Part shown: positions 6,650-15,008 of the stretch, in pieces
Layout: each line of letters starts with the position of its first letter
Position numbering within the stretch: the stretch's first letter is position 1
Origin: Chitinophagaceae bacterium
GTDB lineage: Bacteria; Bacteroidota; Bacteroidia; Chitinophagales; Chitinophagaceae
Length of the DNA: 32,137 nt
Assembly (NCBI GenBank): GCA_014379965.1
Contig: JACMKU010000173.1
Span: 1 to 32,137 of the forward strand
Reading direction: 5' to 3'
Translations under genes and position numbers: made by a program
The notes under the pieces: generated by a model
Database searches by the model: none
Told to the model about the DNA's origin: nothing
What the model saw: only the letters and a program-made list of their open reading frames with translations

Positions 6650-8053
6650 ATGAAGATCGCATTTCACGGCGCTGCCCGTACCGTCACAGGTTCAAAGCAC
6701 TTGTTGACATTGAAGAATGGAAAGAAGATCTTGCTCGATTGTGGGATGTTTCAGGGCATGGGTAAGGATACGGATGGCTTCAATCGTGACTTCGGCTTCG
6801 ATCCGAAGGAGGTGGATGTGATGGTGCTTTCACATGCACACATCGATCACTCAGGTCTAATTCCTAAACTCACAAGCGAGGGTTTCGGAGGTAAGATCTT
6901 TTGTACGCCTGCTACATTCGCGCTTACATCGATACTGCTTGAGGACTCAGCAGAAATCCAGGAGGACGATGTAAAATATACAAATAAGCGTCGCGCGGCT
7001 CAAGGTCTGCCTTACCTGCGACCTCTCTACACGAGCGAAGATGCGAAGAACAGTCTTTTTCAGTTTGAACAAGCGCATTATGGTGCATGGACAGAAATCC
7101 TCGAAGGTGTTCAGGTTCTTTTCACCGATGCGGGGCACATCATCGGGAGTGCCTGCGTCCATCTTCGGATCATTGAGGGAGGTAAGCAAACGACGCTTAC
7201 ATTCAGTGGCGACGTCGGCAGGTATCGCGATGTAATTCTTAAGTCTCCTGAAGTATTTCCGCAGGCAGATTACATATTACTTGAATCGACATATGGCAAT
7301 AGTCTTCATGACGCCGCAGATAGTACGCCCGATTTATTATTAAAGTGGATACGACATAGCTGCCTGGAAAAAAAAGGAAAGTTAATTTTACCAGCCTTTA
7401 GTGTTGGCAGAACGCAGGAAATCTTGTTTGCGCTCAATCAACTTGAATTAAACAACACTTTGCCTGATCTGGATTATTTTGTCGATAGTCCGCTGAGTAT
7501 GGAGGCTACGCAGGTTGTTAAAAGCTACCCGCAATATTTTAACAAGGCCATACAGCGCATCATGCAAAATGACGCTGATCCATTTGGCTTCAAAGGACTC
7601 AAATACATTAAATCAGTTGAGCAGTCAAAGATGCTCAACTATCAGAATGGTCCGATGGTTATCATCTCTGCCAGCGGCATGGCCGACGCAGGAAGAGTTA
7701 AACACCACATTAGCAACAACATCGAAAACAGCAAAAACACCATTGTGTTTACAGGGTATTGCGAGCCGCGATCATTGGGAGGAAGGCTATTAGGCGGTGC
7801 AGCTGAAGTGAGCATATTTGGGATGGACCACCAGGTGCATGCAGAGATTGGTTCCATTAGAAGCATGAGTGCGCACGGTGACTATGAAGATCTTTCTCAA
7901 TGGCTGGCCTGCCAAGATGCGCGTGCAGTAAAGCAATTATTCCTCGTACATGGCGAATTTGACGTACAACAGGAATTCAAGAGACGTCTTGTCAGAAAAG
8001 GGTTTCAGGATATTCTCATTCCAGAACGTCATTTCGAGATAGGATTGCCCTGA
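6650..8053 (+). CDS. Metallo-beta-lactamase/beta-CASP RNA-processing nuclease
   Basis: A 467-residue cytoplasmic protein of the beta-CASP family (YSH1/CPSF73-like), which cleaves RNA with two zinc ions. The metallo-beta-lactamase ligands are visible: H62, H64, D66 and H67 (SHAHIDHSG), H163 (DAGHIIGSA) and D188 (SGDVGR). The beta-CASP insert begins near LESTYGNSLH, with ILPAFSVGRTQEIL typical of the family. The C-terminal Zn-dependent RNA-specificity domain includes SASGMADAGR, MSAHGDYEDL and VHGEFDVQQEF. The length and order of motifs are normal. It stands alone between two repeat or intergenic segments. Exact RNA substrates cannot be inferred. Confidence 0.9.
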   Translation: MKIAFHGAARTVTGSKHLLTLKNGKKILLDCGMFQGMGKDTDGFNRDFGFDPKEVDVMVLSHAHIDHSGLIPKLTSEGFGGKIFCTPATFALTSILLEDSAEIQEDDVKYTNKRRAAQGLPYLRPLYTSEDAKNSLFQFEQAHYGAWTEILEGVQVLFTDAGHIIGSACVHLRIIEGGKQTTLTFSGDVGRYRDVILKSPEVFPQADYILLESTYGNSLHDAADSTPDLLLKWIRHSCLEKKGKLILPAFSVGRTQEILFALNQLELNNTLPDLDYFVDSPLSMEATQVVKSYPQYFNKAIQRIMQNDADPFGFKGLKYIKSVEQSKMLNYQNGPMVIISASGMADAGRVKHHISNNIENSKNTIVFTGYCEPRSLGGRLLGGAAEVSIFGMDHQVHAEIGSIRSMSAHGDYEDLSQWLACQDARAVKQLFLVHGEFDVQQEFKRRLVRKGFQDILIPERHFEIGLP

Positions 8054-8163
8054 TTATGAATGAATAGCTAAAACGCTGCTAATTTCACATCTCTTTAATA
8101 TTCCCGGCATAGTTTTTCCGTTTATAGTGTGAGTTTAATAATCACAAAAAAAAAGGAAAAACC

Positions 8164-8754
8164 ATGATGAAGAATTGGAAACTGTGGAGCGGATATTTGG
8201 GATTCGTCTTCTTGCTTGCAAGTTGTGCATCCACAGCACATATCGAAAAAGACGACACAGCCGATTTTAGCCAGTATAAGACATTTGCGTGGATAGATAG
8301 CGATGGCAAGGGGAAGGAAGACACTAATAGGAGCAATGACCTTACCGAGCAGAAGATTCGTGATGCTGTCAGCATGGAACTCGAGAAATCCTCCGGTTGG
8401 AGAGAATCGAAGAGTCGCCCCGATGTTTTACTGAGCTATGACGTATTAGTGGAGAAGTCCACTGATCAGCGTTCAGATGCGGTCTATTCAAGGCCTTTCA
8501 CAAGGACATTCTACAATCCTTATTCTCGCCGTTTCGTAAACGTCTATTATCCTTCCCAATTTATGGGGTATAATAACTACGACGTTCCCTCAAGAGAAGG
8601 AACTGTGACGATCTCTATGATCGACGCACGCTCTGAGAAGACGGTGTGGCAGGGATGGACTACTGAAGAAGTAAGTGGAAAGAATCTTAGTAGCAAAGAA
8701 ATTCAGAATAGTGTAAGAGCAATCTTCCGCAAGTTCGATGTAGCGAAAAACTAA
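8164..8754 (+). CDS. DUF4136 lipoprotein
   Basis: This 196-residue protein has a short signal peptide with lipobox LASC (Cys at about residue 21), so it should be membrane-anchored outside the cytoplasm. The body matches DUF4136, with the signature FSQYKTFAWID near the N-terminus, a Tyr/Pro-rich middle (TFYNPYSRRF, VYYPSQF), and GTVTISMIDARSEKTVWQGW before the C-terminus. Function is unknown for the family. An A-rich leader with AGGAAAAA just ahead of the start looks like a ribosome site; ATG at 8164 or 8167 are both possible. It ends at a strong intrinsic terminator, so it is probably a single-gene unit. Confidence 0.85.
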   Translation: MMKNWKLWSGYLGFVFLLASCASTAHIEKDDTADFSQYKTFAWIDSDGKGKEDTNRSNDLTEQKIRDAVSMELEKSSGWRESKSRPDVLLSYDVLVEKSTDQRSDAVYSRPFTRTFYNPYSRRFVNVYYPSQFMGYNNYDVPSREGTVTISMIDARSEKTVWQGWTTEEVSGKNLSSKEIQNSVRAIFRKFDVAKN

Positions 8755-8782
8755 TTTGTGGATAAGGACGGTTTAGAACGCT

Positions 8783-8813
8783 GGCCCCTGTCGTATGACG
8801 GGGGCCTTTTTTT
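8783..8813 (+). terminator. Intrinsic terminator after the DUF4136 gene
   Basis: A 10-bp GC-rich stem pairs GGCCCCTGTC (8783-8792) with GACGGGGGCC (8797-8806, one G/T wobble) around GTAT, followed by seven T residues at 8807-8813. It is the clearest rho-independent terminator in the window, 28 nt after the stop codon. Confidence 0.92.
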
Positions 8814-8881
8814 GTCCGCAATCGATTAAGAAAGGCAGGAGGCTACATGATGGAGGGAGGTGGGGTTAGGTTTATATTTAC

Positions 8882-9034
8882 GGTTGTTGACTAAAGGGTT
8901 TAAGGTTTTAATAAGTTTAATAGTTTAATAGTTTAACGGTTTAATGGTTCCTCTGAGTACGTCGCACCCTTGTAAAGGGAATGTTCAGCGTAATGAACCG
9001 TTAAACTCTTAAACTTTTAAACCCTCGATCAACC
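8882..9034. repeat. Octamer repeat island with inverted arms before the hydrolase operon
   Basis: The left arm (8882-8951) holds in-phase octamers such as AGTTTAAT, AGTTTAAT, AGTTTAAC and GGTTTAAT. The right arm (8995-9034) holds CCGTTAAA, CTCTTAAA, CTTTTAAA and CCC. The outer GGTTG...GGGTTTAA and inner AGTTTAACGGTT blocks pair across a loop of about 43 nt, which itself has a small CCCTT-GTA-AAGGG hairpin (8967-8979). The island ends 11 nt before the DUF4450 start codon, so the operon promoter must lie in or before it. Confidence 0.8.
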
Positions 9035-9045
9035 AAATCGTCTAG

Positions 9046-12000
9046 ATGAAACTACTTGCCTGTCTCTCCGCATTATTATTCGCGATTGCTGCATCATCGC
9101 AACCATCTCCCCAATCAAAGCCATGGCACGGCAAAGAGAGAGTAATGCATTATGCACCCGATGGAGAGGATTTTGTCCTGGTAAATGGGAAACGTCGTTT
9201 CACTCGCGCGTTATATGGAACTAATACTGGATTTAGGGTCGAGGCCGGCGATCTTCCGGAGTTCGCGTTATATATGCCGGGTATGGGAGGCAACTTTCGC
9301 TTCGCACTTTCTGCCGGAAATAAGGCGAAATGGATCACAGACGCAGATGTGATAAAGACGAGGTATAGACCAGGTGCGATGTTGTACGAAGTAAAGGATG
9401 CCCTCCTTGGTGGTGGCACCATGTATATTACTGTCCTGGCTTCGTCAGAAGGCGAGGGGATGATAATTCAAACCAGTTTCAAAGCTGTTAGCAAACCCGT
9501 TGAGCTTCTCTGGGTATTTGGTGGTGCCTCCGGGAAGAAATTCTCAAGGGATGGCGACATCGGAGCAGACCCGGAATCTTCCTTTTACCTGCATGCAGAC
9601 AATTGCAAAGACAATGCATACTCGATCGGAAAGAATTTCTTTCACCTTTCATATGGCAGTGGCAAAGTGCTGACTGAAGAAGAAAGATATGAGATTCAAC
9701 ATCAGCCAATGGCTGATCGACCCACAATTGAAAACAAGAATATAAAACAGTTGGCGGGTTTATTTCCTACAAATTCCGTGACGTCGGTGTCCGATGCAAA
9801 CCAGTGGCAGACACCAGGTGGAACTAAGTCAATGATCCCTGGACCTACTCCGGTAGTGACGGGAAGAATGGGCATATCTAATATTACATCCTACTTCATC
9901 ATACAGAATGCTGCGGGGGGATACGTCAAGGACTATAGGTTGCTGCAGGAAATCTTTACAAAGGCAGAGGCAGTGAGGAAGAAGCTGGCCGGGCGCGTGA
10001 AGGTTAACACTCCTGATAAATATATCAATACAATTGGAGGTTCGCTGAGCGTCGCCGCAGATGCGATCTGGGAGGATCCCTCTTATCTGCATGGTGCGAT
10101 TGCCTGGCGCATGCGACTCAATGCATGGAGAGGCGCATATGTGGCTGATCCGTTTGGTTGGCATGATAGGGCTCGAAAACATTTTAGTAGCTACGCCCTC
10201 TCCCAGGTTATTACGCCTGCGATTACGGGTGTGGTGATGGATACCGCACTCCATCTCGCAAGACACCAGGAGAAGATCGGAACAGCATTATTCAGCGATG
10301 GGTATATCTGCAGAAATCCAAATGGAGATATCCGGGCTCATCACTATGACATGAACCTCGTATTCGTCGATCAATTGCTCAATCATTTCAACTGGACGGG
10401 TGATACAGGGTATGTACGCGAGATGTGGCCGCTGCTAAAAAGACACCTTGCCTGGGAGAAAAGAAACTTCGATTCAGATGGCGATGGCTTGTATGATGCG
10501 TACGCTGCAATCTGGGCGAGTGATGCACTGCAATATAGCGGCGGTGGAGTCACCCATTCATCTGCATATAATTATCGTGCGAATGACGTGGCTGCGGAAC
10601 TCGCCCGACTCATAGGGCAGGATGGGAATCTATACAAGAAGGAAGCTGAAAAAATCAAGAAAGCAATAGAGCGACACCTGTGGCTGCCGAAGCAGGGATC
10701 GTACGCGGAGTTCAAAGACCTCTTGGGAAAACAATTAGTGCATCCATCGCCGGGACTGTGGACGATCTATCATGCAATCGATTCAAAGGTGCCAGACCGT
10801 TTCCAGGCTTATCAAAATCTACGTTACATTGATTCAAAAATCCCTCATATACCCGTGAGTGCAAGAGGACTCACAGAAAAAGATCTATACTTGTTAAGTA
10901 CGACTAATTGGCAACCCTATACCTGGTCGATTAATAACGTCGCGCTGGGTGAGAACTTGCATACTGCTTTGGCCTACTGGCAAGGTAGCCGTTCGGAAGA
11001 AGCATATCGCCTGTGGCGAAGCACCATCATCGAGAGCATGTACCTAAGTGCAAGCCCGGGTGGATTCGAGCAATTGAGTTTTTATGATGCCGTGCGTGGC
11101 GAATTGTACCGCGACTTTGCCGATGGAATTGGAATGGCTGGAAGAAGCCTTGTCGAAGGTATGTTCGGCATTCAACCGGATGCTCTCCATGATACGCTTA
11201 CTATTCAACCCGGATACCCATCAAAATGGGCTTATGCCAGCCTGCGCATTCCGGACGTGCAATTTGATTTTACTAGAAAGCAGAATAAAGATTCCTATGT
11301 CATTAAATCATTTTTCAAAAAAACAATGTCATTGAAGTTTTTGTTAACCGCACTTAGTGATAACGTGAGGCGTGTGCTGGTTAATGGAAAGGAGAGTCGC
11401 TGGGCAATTGATAATTCATCCGTGGGGAAGCCGATGCTTCGGATTGATGCTCCTGCCGCTGAGCAATACACGATAACTGTAGAATGGAGTGGTAATTCAG
11501 TAAGTTCCACAGCACCTGAAAAGGAAGCTACCAATGGCCAGTGGTTCAATGTGGAGCTTCCCGGAATGACGATCGTTAAAATATTCGATCCCCAGGAAAA
11601 TTTGGATTCGGCAATTATCCGGGACAATCGGCTTTCGGCAAAAGCCAGGGACAATTTAGGGAAGAAGACCATCTTTCTACTGGTGAAGCAAGGAGTGTTT
11701 GACTGGTGGCTTCCATATAACCTGGATATCAGACCATACATGCGACCGATCCAGATGGATTCGGTCTATGTTTCTACAACCGAGCGGATGGAGAAAGTAG
11801 ATCTCAGTTCGCATTTCAACGATAAGGTTACCAATATTTTCAAGCACGAGTATCTTTCACCACGACCATTTGGCCCTACACTTCAACTTCCTACCCAGGG
11901 TATAGGCAATTGGTGTTATCCACTCACCACCGCTAACATAGATGACGAGGGGCTGAGGAAACTTGCCGGGGGGGCAAATGAAATAAGGAACTCCGGTGGA

Positions 12001-12510
12001 ATCGTCTTTTCGTCTCCTTCGAATACGCAATCTAATAATGTGTTGTTTACTTCGCAGTGGGATAATTTTCCGGATTCAATCACCATCCCCATTTCGGGAA
12101 ATGCTCATGCCCTTCACTTGTTGATGGCGGGGTCAACTAATCCGATGCAAAGCAGAATTACGAACGGCATGGTAGTGGTAAAATATTCCGATGGAACTGG
12201 TGATACACTGTTATTGGAGAACCCTAACAACTGGTGGCCAATCGAACAGGACTATGCGGATGACGGGTATGCATTCACAACTTCATTTGAAGGAATGCCT
12301 GAGCGTCTTTATCTCAAAGAGGGTAAATTTGCCAGGGGATTGCATTCCTACCAATCCATCAAGGGCTATTCAAACCGTGCGATCGATGGTGGCGCCGCTA
12401 CTGTTCTCGATATGTGGCTGGATCATAAGAAAGCGCTGCATTCGCTTACATTACACGCCATCGCCAATGATGTAGTAATTGGACTGATGGCAGTAACACT
12501 GATGAGATGA
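9046..12510 (+). CDS. Large secreted DUF4450 protein, probable (alpha/alpha)6 glycoside hydrolase
   Basis: A 1154-residue protein with a signal peptide (residues 1-19, ending ASSQ). The N-terminal part (KPWHGKERVMHYAPDG, then VNGKRRFTRALYGTN) matches DUF4450 proteins found in Bacteroidota polysaccharide loci. The middle third is helical with repeated aromatic/acidic blocks (AIAWRMRLNAWRGAYVADPF near 351-370, FDSDGDGLYDAYAAIWASDA near 473-492, TTNWQPYTWSINNVALGE near 622-639), like an (alpha/alpha)6-barrel glycosidase; the acidic residues there are catalytic candidates. The C-terminal 300 residues look like beta-sandwich modules. The exact activity is not recognised; a rhamnosidase- or pectin-linked role is inferred from the neighbours. 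It heads a four-gene operon, with the next start 7 nt after its stop. Confidence 0.75.
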   Translation: MKLLACLSALLFAIAASSQPSPQSKPWHGKERVMHYAPDGEDFVLVNGKRRFTRALYGTNTGFRVEAGDLPEFALYMPGMGGNFRFALSAGNKAKWITDADVIKTRYRPGAMLYEVKDALLGGGTMYITVLASSEGEGMIIQTSFKAVSKPVELLWVFGGASGKKFSRDGDIGADPESSFYLHADNCKDNAYSIGKNFFHLSYGSGKVLTEEERYEIQHQPMADRPTIENKNIKQLAGLFPTNSVTSVSDANQWQTPGGTKSMIPGPTPVVTGRMGISNITSYFIIQNAAGGYVKDYRLLQEIFTKAEAVRKKLAGRVKVNTPDKYINTIGGSLSVAADAIWEDPSYLHGAIAWRMRLNAWRGAYVADPFGWHDRARKHFSSYALSQVITPAITGVVMDTALHLARHQEKIGTALFSDGYICRNPNGDIRAHHYDMNLVFVDQLLNHFNWTGDTGYVREMWPLLKRHLAWEKRNFDSDGDGLYDAYAAIWASDALQYSGGGVTHSSAYNYRANDVAAELARLIGQDGNLYKKEAEKIKKAIERHLWLPKQGSYAEFKDLLGKQLVHPSPGLWTIYHAIDSKVPDRFQAYQNLRYIDSKIPHIPVSARGLTEKDLYLLSTTNWQPYTWSINNVALGENLHTALAYWQGSRSEEAYRLWRSTIIESMYLSASPGGFEQLSFYDAVRGELYRDFADGIGMAGRSLVEGMFGIQPDALHDTLTIQPGYPSKWAYASLRIPDVQFDFTRKQNKDSYVIKSFFKKTMSLKFLLTALSDNVRRVLVNGKESRWAIDNSSVGKPMLRIDAPAAEQYTITVEWSGNSVSSTAPEKEATNGQWFNVELPGMTIVKIFDPQENLDSAIIRDNRLSAKARDNLGKKTIFLLVKQGVFDWWLPYNLDIRPYMRPIQMDSVYVSTTERMEKVDLSSHFNDKVTNIFKHEYLSPRPFGPTLQLPTQGIGNWCYPLTTANIDDEGLRKLAGGANEIRNSGGIVFSSPSNTQSNNVLFTSQWDNFPDSITIPISGNAHALHLLMAGSTNPMQSRITNGMVVVKYSDGTGDTLLLENPNNWWPIEQDYADDGYAFTTSFEGMPERLYLKEGKFARGLHSYQSIKGYSNRAIDGGAATVLDMWLDHKKALHSLTLHAIANDVVIGLMAVTLMR

Positions 12511-12517
12511 AATGATC

Positions 12518-13447
12518 ATGAAAAAGTTAATAATATTTTGCCTTAGCCTCGTCGTAGCTTGTTTCGTGCAGGCGCAGACGGATAGTGGAAAGGTCTACCT
12601 GTTCTCCTATTTCAAAAACAATGGGCAGGATGGCTTGCATCTAGCCTATAGCAATGATGGTTTTCGTTTCAAGCCCTTGAAGAATGACAGTTCATTCCTC
12701 GCTCCGCTTATAAGCAACGATAAGCTGATGCGTGACCCTTGTATTATTCGGGGTGCTGATGGAAAGTTTCATATGGTATGGACAGTTAGTTGGAACGATA
12801 GAGGAATCGGCTATGCTTCCTCCCCGGATCTTTTGAACTGGAGCGAACAAAAATACCTTCCAGTGATGGCGCACGAAGAAAGAGCAAGGAATTGCTGGGC
12901 ACCCGAAGTTACATACGATCCGAAGAAAAAGGAATACATGATTTATTGGGCAACGACCATTACAGGTCTCTTTCCAGCTGACACGTCCGTCGAGAAAGGG
13001 TATAATCACCGTATATACTATCTGACCACTAAGGATTTCAAAAAATTCAGCAAGACGAAGTTGTTGTACAACCAGGGTTTCAATGTTATTGATGCAAGCA
13101 TCGTCCCTGACGGCAAGCGATTCATCATGTTTCTCAAGGATGAGACCCGGCTACCTCCGCAGAAAAACCTTCGCGTAGTTGTGAGCGACAAACTAAGCGA
13201 AGGTTATGGCAATCCATCGAGGCCAATCACGGGTAATTATTGGGCAGAGGGTCCTACTGCCGCAAAAGTAGGAGATCAATGGGTTGTCTATTTCGATAAA
13301 TATCGAGACCATAAATATGGCGCGGTATCGTCTCCCGATCTTGTGAACTGGACGGATGTTTCCGAGAAAATAAGGATGCCCGCTGGCGCGAGACATGGAA
13401 CCATTGTGATGATAACGCCCGCTGAACTGGCCGTTCTTCTCAAATAG
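12518..13447 (+). CDS. Secreted GH43-like five-bladed propeller glycosidase
   Basis: I start at the ATG at 12518 (309 residues), which opens a clean signal peptide ending VQAQ; an ATG two codons earlier is also in frame. The protein has the GH43/clan-F beta-propeller layout, and likely catalytic residues are D73 (MRDPCIIRG, base), D192 (NVIDASIVPDG, pKa modulator) and E244 (YWAEGPTAAK, acid). WAPE at 127-130 and repeated SxDLxNW turns (SSPDLLNW, SSPDLVNW) support a propeller. Known GH43 enzymes release arabinose, xylose or galactose from side chains; here an arabinan or galactan branch of pectin is a reasonable inference. It is translated within the operon and lies between the DUF4450 and GH28 genes. 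Confidence 0.8.
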   Translation: MKKLIIFCLSLVVACFVQAQTDSGKVYLFSYFKNNGQDGLHLAYSNDGFRFKPLKNDSSFLAPLISNDKLMRDPCIIRGADGKFHMVWTVSWNDRGIGYASSPDLLNWSEQKYLPVMAHEERARNCWAPEVTYDPKKKEYMIYWATTITGLFPADTSVEKGYNHRIYYLTTKDFKKFSKTKLLYNQGFNVIDASIVPDGKRFIMFLKDETRLPPQKNLRVVVSDKLSEGYGNPSRPITGNYWAEGPTAAKVGDQWVVYFDKYRDHKYGAVSSPDLVNWTDVSEKIRMPAGARHGTIVMITPAELAVLLK

Positions 13448-13519
13448 ATTAACAGGATGCTTCAGGATGGCAAAGCCTGTCGTAAGCACTACTTTCAGCC
13501 CTTAAACGATTGCCTCCTC

Positions 13520-14956
13520 ATGCCAGACATAAACTTCCACAAACGTGTTCTGTTTCTTTCCGTTATCATAATTTTTCTTTTTAACAGCCGACTAGTTGCT
13601 CAGTCTTCGAAATTGAGTTGGGTGAGTAAAGTCGGTGCCAGGCAAATGCCGGCAGGGAAGAAGGTGTATATGGTTGACGCGGTAACTGACACATCGAAGG
13701 TGATTACGAAATCAATCCAGGCCGCGATTGATCAATGCGCTGCGAAAGGTGGGGGAATTGTGAGTTTTGCCCCAGGTGTGTATGTGTCGGGATCCATTTT
13801 TTTGAAATCAGGAGTTCATCTGCGCATTGATAAAGGTGTATTGATCCTTGGCTCCCAGAACTTCGACGACTATCCAGACATAGATACGCGTATCGCAGGA
13901 ATAGAGATGAAGTGGCCGGCCGCATTAATCAACGCTATAGACGTTAAGAACGTTGCTATAACAGGCCAGGGCATTGTAAATGCAAGAGGAAAATTCTGCT
14001 GGGATAAGTACTGGGCCATGCGCAAGGACTATGACACAAAAGGTCTGCGTTGGATCGTTGACTACGATGCGAAGAGGGTTAGGACGGTTCTTATTCAAAA
14101 TGCATCGGATGTTTCCTTGAAGGGGTTAACATTTAAGAACGCTGGTTTCTGGACGGTTCAACTTTTATATTCTGAACATCTTACTGTGGACGGGGTTGTG
14201 ATAAAGAACAATGAAGACGGAAGCGGTCCAAGTACCGACGGTATTGACGTTGACTCTTCGAGCTGGGTGCTAATAGAGAATTGCGATATCGACTGCAACG
14301 ATGATAATTTTTGCTTAAAGGCCGGTCGTGACTGGGATGGTTTGCGGGTGAATCGACCCACGGAATATGTTGTAATCAGGAAATGCCTCGCACGACGTGG
14401 TGCGGGTCTCGTCACTCTCGGGAGTGAAACCTCTGGAGGAATACGTCACGTACTAGCTACCGAACTCACGGCCCGCAACACCGACAACGGTCTTCGCATA
14501 AAATCGGCTACAACGAGAGGCGGAACCCTGGAGGAAATTTATTTCCAAAATTCAAAGCTCGACTCGGTGAAGAACGTTTTCCAATACAACCTGAATTGGT
14601 ATCCTGCGTATAGTTATTCCGAATTGCCGAAAGGCTATACATATGAAACCATACCTGCGCATTGGAAATCCATGTTGCAGAAAGTAACGCCAGCGGAGAA
14701 GGGAACTCCTTACGCGAAGAATTTTTACATAAGTAATATTACCGCGACCAATTCAGGAAATGCCTTCGTTGCAGCTGGACTCGAGCAATCCATGCTGGAT
14801 AATTTTATTTATACGAATTGCACCTTATCAGCAGTGAATATCGGTACCATGGAATTCACGAAGAACTGGAAATTTAATAATGTAGTTTATACTGCTGTGA
14901 AAAAGCCTCCAGTCAAGAATCAGGAAGGCATCGAACACGAAGAGCGCCTAAAATAG
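13520..14956 (+). CDS. Secreted GH28 polygalacturonase-family protein
   Basis: The ATG at 13520 (478 residues) begins a signal peptide ending LVAQ; the open frame extends to 13457 but adds residues before it. The parallel beta-helix family GH28 is shown by STDGID (D240), NDDNFCLKAG (D261/D262), LGSETSGGIRH and NGLRIKS (R327, K329). The family cleaves alpha-galacturonide bonds in polygalacturonan or rhamnogalacturonan. Two departures are notable: NTD is replaced by STD, and the usual GHG before the conserved IGSE block is GAG (A295), so the histidine near the active site is absent. This suggests a non-standard substrate such as a rhamnogalacturonan linkage, or reduced activity. It lies third in the hydrolase operon. 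Confidence 0.88.
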   Translation: MPDINFHKRVLFLSVIIIFLFNSRLVAQSSKLSWVSKVGARQMPAGKKVYMVDAVTDTSKVITKSIQAAIDQCAAKGGGIVSFAPGVYVSGSIFLKSGVHLRIDKGVLILGSQNFDDYPDIDTRIAGIEMKWPAALINAIDVKNVAITGQGIVNARGKFCWDKYWAMRKDYDTKGLRWIVDYDAKRVRTVLIQNASDVSLKGLTFKNAGFWTVQLLYSEHLTVDGVVIKNNEDGSGPSTDGIDVDSSSWVLIENCDIDCNDDNFCLKAGRDWDGLRVNRPTEYVVIRKCLARRGAGLVTLGSETSGGIRHVLATELTARNTDNGLRIKSATTRGGTLEEIYFQNSKLDSVKNVFQYNLNWYPAYSYSELPKGYTYETIPAHWKSMLQKVTPAEKGTPYAKNFYISNITATNSGNAFVAAGLEQSMLDNFIYTNCTLSAVNIGTMEFTKNWKFNNVVYTAVKKPPVKNQEGIEHEERLK

Positions 14957-15008
14957 ATATCTCTTCGGCATCAATGCACTGCGCGCACTTCGGACTAATA
15001 TCATTAGG

